DNA of 64,000 bases from Certhia americana (lineage: Eukaryota > Chordata > Aves > Passeriformes > Certhiidae), in the NCBI GenBank assembly GCA_018697195.1, contig CM031864.1:25058086-25122085 (forward strand). The letters run 5' to 3'. Shown piece after piece: positions 37,036 through 50,493 of this stretch. Under the pieces are notes generated by a model. The model searched no databases and was not told where the DNA came from. It worked only from the letters and a program-made list of their open reading frames with translations. A program made the translations under genes and the position numbers. Positions within the stretch are counted from its first letter, which is position 1; each line of letters starts with the position of its first letter.

Positions 37036-37340
37036 TTCACAGAATATCCTGAGCTGGAAGGGAACCACAGGGATCATCCAGTCCAGCCCCTGTGCCTCCA
37101 CAGACACCTCAGCAGTCCCTATGCATCCCTGGGAGCGTTGCCCAAACGCTTCTGGAGCTCTGGCAGCCTTGGGACTGTGCCCATTTCCTGGGGAGCCTGG
37201 GCAGTGCCCACCACCTTCTGGGGAAGAATCTTTCCCCGATACCCATCCCAACCCCACTGACACAGCTCCAGCCGTTCCCTGGGTCCTGGCCCTGGTCACA
37301 GGGAGCAGAGATCAAAAGGCTCTCTCTCCTGGAGAGCGCT
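37036..37340 (-). repeat. CR1 LINE fragment, antisense
   Basis: The plus strand carries TCACAGAATATCCTGAGCTG, GAACCACAGGGATCATCCAG, CCCAAACGCTTCTGGAGCTC and GACACAGCTCCAGCCGTTCC, the reverse complement of the same CR1 type as at 36140 and 59090. Overlapping open frames of 163-187 codons on both strands reflect its composition only. Confidence 0.9.
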
Positions 37341-37384
37341 GCCTTCACGGGGCAAGGTGGCTGTCACTTCCCTTTCCATAATCC

Positions 37385-37570
37385 CAAATACCCCCATTAA
37401 CATCCGGCATGGATGTTCGCTGGATAAATCCGCCGCCAGAACTGGCTGGAGCTGCTCCTTGCTTGTGTCTGCACCAGAGGGCGCTTGGAGACTGCCAAGC
37501 CGGAGATTTCCTCCTTTGGGAATGCTGGAGCTTTGCAGAATTCCCCTTACACGCCTCTCCTGCTTCCCCT
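37385..37570. other. Small CpG-containing unique block between CR1 fragments
   Basis: Between two CR1 fragments lies a GC-leaning block with several CpGs (near ATCCGGCATGGATGTTCGCT and AATCCGCCGCC). No exon or repeat is recognised in it. It may be older repeat sequence or a regulatory element; this is open. Confidence 0.3.
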
Positions 37571-37693
37571 GAACAAAAGGAGGGGGAAAAGCCCAGCAGA
37601 AACACCTTCGATGGCAATTCTTCCTACCTGAAGGAAATGGTATTACTTAAACCTACCTGCAGAGGGACTTTGGACAAGGCAATGTCATGACAA

Positions 37694-37968
37694 GACAGAG
37701 GGAATGGCTTTAAGCTGACAGGGGGTAGGTTTAGATTGGATATTGGGAAGGAATTGTTCCCTGTGAGGGTGGTTAGGCCCTGGCACAGAGTACCCAGAGA
37801 AGCTGTGTTTGCTTCTGGAACCCTGGCAGTGTCCAAGGCCAGGCTGGATAGGGCTTGGAGCAACCTGGGTTAGTGGAAGGTGTCCCTGCCCATGGCAGGG
37901 GGTATCACTTGGTGAGCCTTAATGTCCTTTCCAGCCCAAACCATTCTGGGATTCTGTGATGATGATTT
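37694..37968 (+). repeat. CR1 LINE fragment, sense, with intact 3' end
   Basis: AGAGGGAATGGCTTTAAGCT, GATTGGATATTGGGAAGGAA, AGGCCCTGGCACAGAGTACC, the CTGCCCATGGCAGGGGGT block and a terminal ATTCTGGGATTCTGTGATGA mark a well-kept CR1 3' region of about 275 bases. Confidence 0.92.
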
Positions 37969-39623
37969 TATGAAGTAGCAGCTTGTGGGGAGGCTGCAGG
38001 AATGCAGATCAAAGAGGAGGATGAGTACACCACTTCTCCATAAGAATCAAAAGATTTTGGGGTGTTTCAATCCCTCCTGACCATCTGGATCCTCCATAGC
38101 AGGGTTTTTCACCCCGGAGCTTGAGGCAGGGTGTGAAGCAAGGGCAGCTTCACCAAAAGTTATGGCAAAACACCACAAAAGAGTCTTTTAAGCCATTCAG
38201 CACTTCTCTGCTGCCTGCATGTCTTAGACAATGCAGTAGCCTCCAACTGAACAGCCAGTTTATCAGGCTTCTCAAGATCTTCCCATTTAATTCCCCCTCA
38301 TATGATATAAAATTATATTCTTTGTGTTAGGAGTTGACCCCAGCACAATGGTAATGCCAGCTGCCCACCCACCTCCTGCCCAGAGCCTTGCAGTGCTCTT
38401 AGATTCAGCTATGCACATTTTGAAAGCCTAGCGTAAATATCCAGAGGGAAAATTGCAGCTTGAAACCAGTCATAAAAGATCATATTCCCTATAAAAGAAC
38501 ATAAGATGACATAAATAATACAGTATTGAACAAAAGAAGTGGCCAAGAGAGATGAGAAATACTTGCTGTGCTTAAAAATACGTTACATTCTGCAGGAAAT
38601 TGTAGAGTGAAAAAAGAAATTGGTCATTCTTCCAGGAAAATATGATTTACTAAAAAAAAAATCAAAACTGGAAGTAGAAGAAGAGCATTAAATCACTTGG
38701 AGTCCAGCATTTAAAATACATTGCTTATTTTCCTGAGAGGCAGGTTGCTGCCAGTCAGGCATTTATAATCATCCCTAGGAAGGTATGGGCTGAGCTGGTG
38801 CCCTGACTGAGGTAATGGTAAATTGAAATTATCCAAACAGAGTGATTCTAATTATGGGCAGAATGGGTTTAGAAATGAGAGAGTGTGATAGATGAGAAAG
38901 TGCTTAGGAGAGAAGTAATGAGTCATAGATATCAAAGGAAGCATCAGAGTGGAAGGAGGTTACTCATGGACTTGTTCAAGGGTTCATCCTGGGTCTGGTA
39001 TGGTTTGTGTTCTAATTGATGGTGTTGGACTAAACCTAAGCACAAAGGTGATGAAGACAAGGCAGCAAAAAGTAAGGAAAAATATGGAACTTCCGTGTTG
39101 TAAGCTTTGGGTTCCAGATTAGGACAAATAGAAATCAGGCTTTGAACATATTTGCCATGCTCAGCAAAGGGCCACCACATAACAAGGCTGTGAGAAGACA
39201 ACTCTAGGACCTCTCAGGAAAAACATTCCCAGCAGAGCTGTGTAACCCAGCAGGCCCAGCACTGAACAAGGCACCTGCCTGCCTTGGGCACCCAGGGTCC
39301 ATCAGCCAGGCTGGGGCACGGTGGGCCCCCCAGAAAAGAGGTGTGCAGAACCTGCTGTGGGGTCAGAGAGCATGGCCAGGATTTACACAGGCATCTGCTA
39401 ATGCTCAAAGGGTTCTTCCCCACCTGGTCAGACCCACTTTTCATGGAAGTGGAGGCACAGGTGTGGGATGACACCACAGTGAGGAGCACCAGTTTGGCCG
39501 AGGCTCAGCCAGTCCCTCAGCCATCAGAGGGTTACACACACACAGACCCTTTTCACTTTGCTGGGAGTGAGGGAGAACCACCACAGGCTGCCTCACACAG
39601 TGTGCAGGTTGTGTTGGGATTAC

Positions 39624-39638
39624 GGGGGGGGGGGGGGG
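39624..39638. repeat. Poly(G) run of 15
   Basis: Fifteen consecutive G on the plus strand, between GGGATTAC and TGTCTCCC. Length is likely uncertain in the assembly. Confidence 0.95.
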
Positions 39639-40411
39639 TGTCTCCCAGGAAGGGGAACACAAATTAGTAAGTAAAATCTTTGTTGGATGCTATATACTGA
39701 TTCCATCCATTTGCCCTCTCATGAAAAGGTGTGTGAGGCTGTTAACAGGAGCTGTTGTCTGAAGCCTGTTGTATTTGGGTGATGTTGAATTAATGTGTGG
39801 AGTGAAAATCAAAGATGAAGTTTACCTTAGATGAATAATCAGGTGAGTGATTTTCCCTCTTGTCTTGTATTTCCTGTTGAAGCTCTATGTGAATGGCAAA
39901 GGTTTGCTGGGAAAGCTGAGAAAAAGGATCAGTACAGTACTTGCATCCAGGAATTTGGTTTCAAGACTACCATGAGAAATACAAGCTGGGATCAGACCTG
40001 GCTGGAAACAGTTTTAAAGTGTATCTTTTTAAACTCAGCCATTGAAATGTGTTGTCAAAGTAATGCATTCAGTTAGAAGAGTTTTAGCACAGCAAAGAGA
40101 ATTTACATAACAGCACAAAAAAATCAAAAACCTCTGGGTGGTAATTTCCCCAAGTCAGAGTAATTTCCATCTATCTTGTTCCCCAGCAGCATCTTTAATT
40201 ACTGGAGCCTCACAAAAAGTCTGTGTGAGGAAAGGAAGAGAATAATTAGCCAAGTGTTTTCTCACTGTTGTGAGCCTGCAGGGACTGGTCTCTCCAATGT
40301 TTGTTACTTGGTTGAATCATTTTGTTCTAGTGGGTTACTAGAAGGGAGAGGTGGGATGGAGGAAAGGTGTTGTGGTGTGCAGGATATCTCTAGGGTACTT
40401 CAGGTACATTA

Positions 40412-40492
40412 ATTTAGCAGGCAGGTGGTGGAATGAGATGAGCTTTAAGGTCTCTTCCAACCCAAACTGTTCTGGGATTGTCTGATTCTAGG
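40412..40492 (+). repeat. CR1 3' end remnant, sense
   Basis: GGTGGTGGAATGAGATGAGC, then TTTAAGGTCTCTTCCAACCC and TGTTCTGGGATTGTCTGATT: the last 80 bases of a CR1. Confidence 0.8.
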
Positions 40493-40679
40493 AAAAAATC
40501 TGAGAAGACCTGAAACTGAACAAGTCCAGCAGAGAAGCAGAATGGAGTAATGGTTGCTGCCCCTTTCCACGTGCAGCACCCAGGGAGGGTTTGGTACCTC
40601 CTGAGCAGCCAAGCAGCTTTGAAGTGCTGGTTTTCATCCTTGGGAGTCCTGCCAGAAACACAGGCTTCCCATAACCGAG

Positions 40680-40918
40680 CCATGAAATCATTTATGTTGG
40701 AAAATCCGTCTAAGGTCACTGAAATCAACCATTTCCCAGTTCTGGACGGGCCACCACTAACCCTCATCCAACCCCAAGTGCTACGTAGACAGGGCTTTTA
40801 GATCCCTCCAGGCACGGGGACTCCACCCCTGTCCTGGGCAGTTGTGCCAGGCTGGACAACCATTTGGATGAAGGAATTTTTCCTAATATCCAGTCTAAAC
40901 CTCCCCTGATCCATCTGA
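40680..40918 (-). repeat. CR1 LINE fragment, antisense
   Basis: The plus strand has TGTTGGAAAATCCGTCTAAG, TCCAGGCACGGGGACTCCAC, CCTGTCCTGGGCAGTTGTGC and TTTTTCCTAATATCCAGTCT in the order expected for a reversed CR1 3' region. Confidence 0.88.
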
Positions 40919-42017
40919 TGGCTGTAAAGAGCAGAGATGTCTCCTCAAGCAAGGTCCTCCTTAGGTTTGGTATCACAGTACAAGAGGGAATAACTTCTGT
41001 TATGGGAAGTTTCAGAGTTGCAAAGCCTGGCACTAGATCCCAGAATTCAGGCTGCTTGTGCATCCTGAACCTGGTCTTCTTTTCATCCTGGGCTTGATCT
41101 TGTGGATAAGTGTTGGTAAGTCCTTTGTTATAGGTTTCAATACTTATTTTTCCATTTGATAAATGTGAAGTCACTCAAAAGTCTTTCTTCTCCTTCTCAT
41201 TAAGCATGTTGCTTTATAAGTTATTAATCAAAGGGTGTCTGGACGTGACACTGAATACAGAAGTCCTGCCTTTGGGGTGTTTCACCAGAATCTCAAACAA
41301 AGCATAAATATTAGTGAGCAGCCAGCTCTGTAATCCTGTGTAATTAGATGAAGAAATTAGAGAGGGGTGATGCTGCTTCCTTTTGCAGCCAGAGATCTGA
41401 AGAACAGAGATTAAGACTGTAAGTTTCTACTAATTTCCAGTGTTCAGTTTCAGATAATGAGAGCTTAACTTTTTAATTTGATTTAATTTAATTGCTCTTG
41501 CCTAGCAATTCTACTGCCCTTCACTGGTTCAACCTGCTGTGGAAGCAATAGCTAAACCATAAGGTCTTCGTACCTTGAAGAAAGTTTCACTTTAGGAGGC
41601 TAAACTGGCGTCTAAGGAGGAGAAGGGATCTCATCATGAAAGCAGCGTGGTCTCAAGGGTCCTCAAGTCTACCTGGAAATAAATTCATCACAATGGTAAA
41701 GCTCTGCACCTCCTTATTTGTTTTAGTTTCATCCCAGAGATAAACCCTGTGCATTAAGCAATGTTAAGACAGCTACAAGTCCCAGTCTCCTGGCCAGGAC
41801 TCAGAACAGTTCCCAACACTTGGTATTCAGCTGGACACTGACTGAATGTTGCCCCTCTCAGCACTTGGCCCCTCAGCCCAGCAAACCGGCAAAAACGTCG
41901 AATTTTTTTTTCCTTGGATTGTTTTTCTACGAATATATTCAAATCTTAGTGGGTTTTCTGTTGGATTTATTGTGCCCTTCCCAGGCAGTGGCCGCTTTGG
42001 GGTTGATGTGCTGGTTT

Positions 42018-42112
42018 AGAAGCACAGGATTACAGAATGGTTTGGATGGGAAGGAGCTTTTAAAAGTCACCCAACCCAACCCCCTGCCATGAGCAGGAAC
42101 ATCTTCCACTGT
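42018..42112 (-). repeat. CR1 3' end remnant, antisense
   Basis: ATTACAGAATGGTTTGGATG, then AACCCAACCCCCTGCCATGA and GCAGGAACATCTTCCACT: the reverse complement of the CR1 end, truncated at about 95 bases. Confidence 0.85.
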
Positions 42113-42861
42113 AACTTCCTACATCACTGATTGGATTTACTCTGAGCCCTGGGCTCCCCCCTGTTGGTGATGTGCACAGCTGTGATACACACCTAGACAC
42201 ACATAGACCCTGCTCTTCAATATGCCCTGCAGTAGCAAGCTGCTCCTGAAACTCTCAGTGTTTTGGGGCTTTATTTGTTAATTTATTTTCAGGTAACTTC
42301 CCACACTTGGGCCCTCATCAGGATGCCTCAGCCTTTCGCTTCACCAGACAGTGTCACTTTTAGTTCATTTTGTCCTCACTGCCAGCCCCCTTTCCAAGCA
42401 TGTCTGCAATGAATTGTTGTGGTTTATTATTAGTGTCGGTGCTGAAGTTCAGTTTCTGAGTCTCTTGTTGTTTTTTCCCTTCTCAAAATAAATTTGTAAT
42501 TTCTGTTGTGTTGTGATGTCAGTGATTTGCTTACCTCCATGCTGGATCCAGACCAACTTTTCCAAGGAGGCTTGGCTACTAAAAAGCAAAACAGAGACCA
42601 ACTGATCTCATGTGCTGAGCCCCAGCCCCACTGCCAGCATCTTTGTGTCAGTAACACCACGTCCACCTCCACTGCTTCTTTGCCTTTGGGTAATCAGCTC
42701 CCAAAATCAGCATTTGGCAAAGATATAACTATAACCAAGGGGTTTTACATGGGCAGGAACAGGTTGAGCATCTCCAAGGATAGCAGCCCTATAGAAGAGC
42801 AGCTCAATTGTGCATTCTGCAGCTCCTCCCGAGGGGCAGCTCCAATCCTTGCTCCCTGTGA

Positions 42862-42982
42862 CCAGTGAGAGGAGCCAGGGAAGGGCTGGAGCTGTGCTAG
42901 GGGAGAGTCAGGCTGGCTATCTGGAAAAGGTTCTTCTCCCAGAGGGTGGTGGGGCACTGAACGGGCTCCCCAGGGCAGCCTC
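42862..42982 (+). repeat. CR1 LINE fragment, sense
   Basis: GGCTGGCTATCTGGAAAAGG, TTCTTCTCCCAGAGGGTGGT and CACTGAACGGGCTCCCCAGG are CR1 3' region blocks. The usual end of the element is not found after it. Confidence 0.8.
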
Positions 42983-45900
42983 TACCATGGCCAGCAGCTC
43001 CCTCCATCCGACCTCATCCTGGCAGAGAAGGAGGAGTTCTCTTTCCCTACCTTTGGTTTTGGAGTGAGCGCTGCAGCTCCTCAGTTGGTCAGGATATATT
43101 TAACTACTGTGCAGTGGCATTTCCAGCTTCTTATTTTTGTAAATCCTCATTTCCTTGGAAAGGGGCTGAGCCCCATGTGGCAGGAGCTGTATTTCTTCTG
43201 TGTGACTGTACCTGTGCCAGTGCTGGAGCTGGTCCAGACACTGCCTACAGCTCTGCCAGTGGGATCTGATGCACAGCCCACTCCCCTTCCCTAGAGCACA
43301 CCCCACAGCCATTCCTCCTTCCCTTACAGTGCCTGCAAAGGGTTTCCCCCTCCATGCCTACACCTCCCCATTGCAATCACTTGTGGAATAATTTTATTTC
43401 TCCTTGGCATCCTCCTTGCTGCCATCCCTGCTCCAGCCAGGGCACTTTAGGGCTTGAGGTTGGGTCACACTGTGTTGCTTTCTGCCCACATGGGGTTGCA
43501 CAGAGGTAGATGCATATACTATATAAATAGCATGATAGTTGGTGTGCAAGAGGCACAGCAAGGGAGCAGGAAAATAACAGCAAATAAATCCAGCGTGGGA
43601 ACATCCATACAAAAAGCTCTGTGAGTTCTCTTCTCGGTGGACAAAGAGTTTTAGGCTGTACAGAGTTATTCCTTAGACACCTTAAAAACCATGTGCTGGC
43701 AGCAGTGTCCCCTGGAAAGACTGTGATTGGTTATGGTGGCCCTGGGACCATGAGTATGAGATCCAAAGGGGCTGGAAGAACTTCCCCAGCAAAACATGGA
43801 GGTACTGGGCACCTTCCCAGCTCTCTGTGCTGGCAGTTTGTCAACTTCTTCCCCAGGCAATAACTCCAACAGCAGATATTTGCTGAATTTTCTTTAGTGT
43901 GAAGAGCCCTTCATCACCAGGTGATCTGTCAGCCCAATACAACCCTGAAATGCATCACAACATGCTTGGCTGTTCCTTCAGGCTGAGAATGGGACCTAAA
44001 TATCCAATTTCTTTCCATGACTTTCATGCAAAGCTTTTCAAAGGCTTTGCTGTGAGAGGCATCAGGATGGACCCCAACCCTGTGAGGCTCCCACAAAGCC
44101 AAGAGAGGAGAGGGAGAAAACTGATGTTCAAAGCGCAAACTCTTTCTGAGGTACAATGGGGTCCTTTTGAGGTTTCTTTCTAGTGCAGCATCTCTTTGGC
44201 CTGAGAATAACCTCAGTAAGTTTTTGAACTTGTGGTCAACGGGCTCTGGCCAGATATGCAGAGTACCCAGGAGAGCATCTCATTAGCGCTGAAGGTAAGC
44301 CTGGTTTTCCCTTTTTCAGTGCTCAACAAGCAGCAGCAACCTAAAAGAGCTTCTCAGGCTAAGCCTGTCCATCTAGGCTGGCATAGATTTCCCCTGCAGT
44401 CAGGGATATTCCTAAATATTCCTAAATTGTAGATATGCCAGCGTAAGCCATGGAACTGAAGAAAGAGGCGGAGAGTTTGGGTTGGTGACTTGGGTTTGCC
44501 ATGCAGGACCTACAATTGCACAAGAAGAGGCCAACTACCTACTTTGGGCCACCCAAGGCCCATTGTCACCCAAACACTTTGAGCCATCAAAAGCCCCTCA
44601 TCACACAACATTTTTGTTTTTTCTGAATACCTGAAGATGCTGTACCTCAGACTGTGATTGAAAAGGCCATCACAGCTTGTCTGCCTGGGGACAGAGTTTG
44701 GAGGGGAAGTTATTGTCACAAGGAAAGAAAATTGAATGCAGAGCAGGTTTTTCTCACTGCCTGTGGGGTTTTTTTCAGGAGTGCTGGGTCTAAGCAGGGT
44801 AGGGTAATTTCAGCCCTATGATGAGTAACCCAAAGTCTGGATTACAGAGGTGCTGTTGGGCTCGGGCTTGAGAACTGGAGGAACCTAACGCTAAAAATAC
44901 AGCTCAGTGACTACTCCAAGCCCTCTTGGGCTGATGGGGACAGCACACAATGAAAAGCCACCACCTGATGCCCATTATCAACCAGACAAACCAGGGGGCA
45001 GAAGCCACCCAGCTGGATCAGAGCACACAAGTCTGTTTCCAAATGCTCATTTGTTCTTTGTACCTTGGAGGGTCAATTCACCCACACAGACAGGACACTG
45101 AAGATGAGCCACTTAACCCAGCTCTCTCCTGAAGCTGTGTTTAGTTTTTATGCTGTTTTCACATGGGGAGGTGCACAGGAGGCCCAGCAATTTGCTTGTT
45201 GGGTTTACAATCCTTTCAGAAGCTGAACATTCTTTAATCTGATTTACCTGCAGTGAAAAATGGAGGTAGGGAGGAGGGAGCAAAATATGCCCCAGATTTT
45301 TCCTTCCTCTTTGAAATAAACTGTATATTCTGCTTCTAAACTGATGTGTTATGATATCCTTTTCAATTGCACTCTGAGGTCAGTGCTCCATGGTGTACCC
45401 ATGCTTGAAATATTCCTGAATTCCATCTCTCATTTGCTTGGATGCTTTTTTCCTTCCTAAATTGTACTCTGGGTTTATGACACAGTGGGCTGCTGAGTGA
45501 TTCCAATATGGGGATAGAGCAGATACAAGGGTAGTTACCCTATTCTGTGCCTATAATAGAAAACTGAGCCTATAAATGATAATATTTTTATATAAACTGA
45601 CCCAATAAGTTATTGTTTCCTGGACCCACCAGGTCCAAACTCTGCTTGCCCACCTCTCCATTACTCATAAACCTCTGAGCTGTGAGAAGCTGTTCTTTCT
45701 CAACCCCAGTGAGCAATACATGGAAAAGCCAGAAATCACCTCAGTATTTAAAACTGGAGAGTCCATTGCACCTTCCTCTGCCCAGGTAAATTTCTATCAG
45801 CCCTTCTGCTTCTCTTCAGACAACATTTCTTCTGATGTTATTCCAGGGCTGATACTAGGCTCCTTTGATGCACTGAAATTCTCCAAAGAACAATATCCAG

Positions 45901-48052
45901 CACTTAGCTGCATGTATATGTTCCTTCTCTCTGCCTCCAAGGAATATTTTCCTATGATCTTACAATGTTTATTTAGCTCATTTTTGTCTCGATCCAGTTT
46001 TCTTTTTGGAGAAGAAAGCCTATATGTTTCTTCAGATGTCACTCTCACTCTGTACAGTCACTGTAAATATGCAGCTATGAAATCTTTTCTCCATGTAAAC
46101 ATTGAAATATAGAGAAAGTATCCCAATTATCTGCAAGATTTACCCTTGGGGTACCCCTTCCCCTTGAAGTCTGTATTAGCTTTAGTGTTCACTTCAATTA
46201 GAAGCATTAACGCAACACCAAGGCAATTTCCAAAGCCTCCACCCAGGTTTCTACTACCAGGTTTTGCTTCTCCCAAAGCTCCCAAGACATATTCTAAACA
46301 TTCCATGCTAGTGCAGCAATTCACTGTATCCATAGGAACTTAAAAGACACTTTTTGCAGATCTGATTTCAGTTGATTTCTGGATATGAAACTGTTTGAGA
46401 GCAGGAGTGGCAGCCCTGTCCTGCCTCTCCCTGGGTAAGGTGCCCTTGCCTTGGTGACCAGCTGTCCTGCTACAACCACGAGACTGCAAAGGAGGAAAAC
46501 AAGGCTGGGTTTGTGTCTAGTTATCAGACAGTGAAAGATGTTTCAAGGCTGCCAAGCCAGCATTAGAGGGATTTGCTGAATTTCTGCTGGTTTCTGCAAT
46601 TTGCCATGGCCCAGGTATCATGACACACAGAACCAGTTTGTTCTGCAGTAAAACAGCCTCCAGCAACAGCCAGCTCAGCAGGAGCAGGGCATGCTCACTG
46701 CCTTTCTAGCTCCCAGGACAGAGGGACTGGAGCAGAATGGGGCTTGAGACAGCTTTTCCCATGTGGGACAAAGGACAAATGAGCATCCGCACCATTCAGC
46801 TCCAAGGTTTTGGGAGATGCTAAATGTCTGCCCAGGGCTGCTGGTCTTTTGTAGGCACTAATCTGCTGACATGACAACTGGGTCCACTCGGGTGGATCTT
46901 GGGATAAGCACAAATTTCCATGGCAGGAGACTGCATGGGTGAAGAACAAAAGCCCCTTCGTGCCAGCAGAGCCGGTGCCAAATTCTGCTCGCTGTAATCT
47001 CTCGGTGAAACCATTTATCTGAAAAGGCAGGAGGAAGCTGGCTCCAGTCCTTTGCATAATTAAAGGCCTGGTGCTCTGGGCACGTATCTTTGGAGTAGAA
47101 ATCTTATTATCCCATTTCTCAGCTGCCAAGGAAACATGGTTTAGCTGGAGTGACTTGGAGATGTACAGGATCAGGGTCTATAACCCTCGCTTGCCATCTG
47201 ATGGGTCTTGAGCCAGCTCCAAACCAGGTGGGAGCACACCTGACATTTGCGGCATGAGTATGAGCCTGTGAAATGACTATTTACATCTCATCACATGACT
47301 TAAAAGCTGCTTTAAGTTTTGGGAACAAATAGTTATGTATTCATATATACATGTCTGTGTGTGGGTGTGTATAAAAACACACAGGTGTAGGTGAGAGAGA
47401 GGGGCTATTTATCTCAAAAGCAGATTTGATGAGGAAAAAAGGTATTTTTCAGTGTCTGGGGATGTGTCACTGTTGGCCTCTCAATGCCTTGTCCACTGAA
47501 AGTTTTTTCTGACAGATTTTACTGAGAAGTTAATTTTTTTCACTCAGGGAAAAGCATTTATTTAACCAAGCTCCTGGCAAAGAATAAAGGTTGTCCTACT
47601 TACATCACATAATTTTGGTTTAAAGGTTTTTTTATTCCTCTGGTGGACACAAGCGGTCAAGTCTAATAATCTTTTTAACCTCTATTTATAACTTGTCACA
47701 GCAAGGTGAGCAAAGGTCTTTTTGTACTCCTGTAGAGAGCAATGTGAACTCTTTAAGGGAAAATATCCCTTTGCTCTTTATGGCTTTGCTTTCTGCCCTG
47801 GCAGCTGCACGACATGGGCTCCTGGCTTGTTCCTCACCATTAGTTTTACTACTCATGGTCCCTGTTTTTTTCATGGCTGCTCCCCTGTGAGGGACATTCC
47901 TGTGCTTTTTACCCCCTTCCCTTAGTTTTTTCCTAGAAGCTTTCCTTACAACTGCTTGCTAGAAGGACGCATTCCCGTAAGGCTGGTATGGGAAAGGCTG
48001 AAGTTATAATCAAATATAGTGACAAATTCTGGAGGGGAGCTTTGAAAAGAGA

Positions 48053-48158
48053 CAATCACAGGATCCCAGGAAGGTTTAGGCTGGAATGGGTTCATCAGTT
48101 CTACCTGCCCTGTCATGGGCAGGGACACTTTCCACTAGACTTCCAGCACATTTTTCCA
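48053..48158 (-). repeat. CR1 3' end remnant, antisense
   Basis: ATCACAGGATCCCAGGAAGG, then CTACCTGCCCTGTCATGGGC and AGGGACACTTTCCACTAGAC: a reversed CR1 end of about 105 bases. Confidence 0.75.
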
Positions 48159-50493
48159 CAAGAGATGGGATTCCACCCACTGAAGTGAGGACCAGCATCT
48201 TCACAGCTCTCTTGTGTGGTCCTGCCCCTACAAGTGCTAAAACTCATGCTATTTTAATGTCCTCAGAATGCTAGACCAGATGTAAATCTGGTTGATGACC
48301 TTATCCAAAGCAGCAAATCTTGATGTGTTCTGGCTCTAGCTGGAGCAGGGTGAGGGTCTGACCCAGCTGAGCCAGTGCTGCTGATGGAAGATGGGCCAAC
48401 ACTTGGGCTCCTTCACGTGGCTCTGACCTCCACAAGGAGCTCCCTGGGAGTGTCTCTGGAAAGACAGATATTCCTGATCTGCTTCCCAGCTGCTGGTGGT
48501 TAAAAGCTCACACTGCTGAGGAACAGCCCTTGCATGCTCACTCAGTCAGACAAGCTATTTTTGCATGAGTAACCCCGAAACTCTGGATGGGATTGAAAGT
48601 CTGGTGATAAGAAGATTGTGTTCTGCATCCAAATGCAGTTATAATTTTGCTGCTGGGTAGTTTATATTCAGGCACTGTTGCTTAAGAATGTAGCTGTAGA
48701 ATCAATGATGTTAACAAAACAGCAAATTAACCAACAACTCATTTATAATGTCAATTCTGTCTGGAAAAGTGACTATTACTGTTGGTGCTGGAACAAGCCT
48801 GATTGTTCAAATCGGTTGAAATGCATCTCCTCTGTCCTTTGGTGCCACAAAGGTGGCACCTCAACTGACAATAGATTTCATTTTAGACTAGCATGTCTTA
48901 CAACTGGGGGCTCATCTTTGTAGGTGGAATTGGGTCTTCATCTGCATTTAAAATTATGTCCATGAACAGAGACTGCTTTGAAACAAGTTGATTCAAGGTC
49001 CAGCATGACTGATGTAGTCAGTACACCAGACTGGGGTGGGGTGAACCCTTGGCAGGTGTGGGTGGTGCTGGTCCTTCCCTTGGTCACTTACAGCTCTGTT
49101 GTGCTGATATCCTGCAAGCAGTAAACACAAATACTTGCAAGGTTACTCTTTCCACTGACAGGCATCTCTCAGGTGCTCAATTAAAGTCGTGGTCCCAAGT
49201 CCCTGTTAGAGCAGAAGACATCTACTCAACACTCTCTTCCATAAATCTGTCTGCTTCTGTGGTGCCTTGTAAGGTTTTATTCCCCCAGGACTGGAAGACA
49301 CCTCTGACATATGCAGTGGATCTGCTCTGATTTTACAATAAATCCACTGCCTTGAGCAGGTCAGTTTGCCAGGGTCGGGTTTTCATGTATCAGTATTGAT
49401 GCTCTTAGCATCTAATTTTTTTTAGAGCTCATCCAAGACAAATAGAAGAGAAAGGTAATAGTATAGCAGCTCCTACTGATTTTAGAGGGAGCATGGATCC
49501 AATCCAACAGTGTTTCAGGCCCATAGAGCACCTTCCCTCTGACTCCAGCAGCCTGTGCATGCAAAGCTGATTGATGCACTGCAGTGCATTAATGCACTGG
49601 AGCTGCTTATCTCTAGCTGCACAGTTTGTGAGCTCCAGGGTCCTGAGCAGAAACCCAGTGCTGGTGACCATCCCAGTGTGAGAGCTCCCACTGGCACGTG
49701 CCTTTTTTAGCTCTGGGATGCCATTGCTGGGTGCTGGTCCTTCTGCAGCAGGAAGCAGCAGGAGGCGCGTGGCTCCCGACAGCCCCTCGCAGTCACTGGG
49801 CTGGGAGCAGCTCCAAGAGGGAATACTTAGCAGATGAAAGATGTTCATTTCCAACGTCATCTAGCTCGGATAAGCTAATCCTTTTTGTCATCCCTCAGAC
49901 TCAGAAGTGACTGTGTGATAAGTCCTGACAGGGAAACTGTCAGAACAACAGGGAAAGTGGACCACTGCTGTCAAACACTTGACTTCTCAGTCCCCCTAGG
50001 TCTCTATTAATTCATTATTATGCACTTGGGCCATCAGTCTTTTGATCTAAAGAGCGGGTGACAGGAGTGTCCAGCATGTGAGCAGGTTTGAGTGAAGCCC
50101 GTCCCAGGCATTCTCTGTCAACTCAACAATCCCTCATGGAATATGTATCTTCTTGCAGATGTCTGCCCACAGTCCTGGCCATATGTCAGCAGCTGACATG
50201 AGCTGCTGTGCATAGGGGCACAACTCCTCAGAGGTGGAAGGACAACATGGGGTTTGTTCCAAGAAAATGGAACAGGGACCTGGCCACACCAACCAGGTAG
50301 CAAGCTTCCAGGTCACAACTCCTCCTGTTACTGGTACTGAATTACAGAGAAGTCCACAAACCAAATTCAACCAACAACAAAGATTTTGTGTACCCACCTG
50401 CCCAGCTGGTTCTAGCCATGGGGAAGTTGAAGCTCTTAAAAGCCCCAGGGCTTTTTTATCACCACTTGACCACTGGAGCACAAGTCCAATGAG

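Larger units (their letters stand above)
37969..50493. other. Intergenic sequence with scattered CR1 fragments
   Basis: Apart from the CR1 remnants at 40412, 40680, 42018, 42862 and 48053 and the poly(G) run at 39624, I see nothing that supports a gene. The next genes expected from amniote order, C1orf21 and EDEM3, were not recognised. Confidence 0.6.

Noticed and set aside
36808..37381. 163- and 187-codon open frames on opposite strands
   Set aside because: Both run over the antisense CR1 at 37036-37340. Being open on both strands reflects repeat composition.
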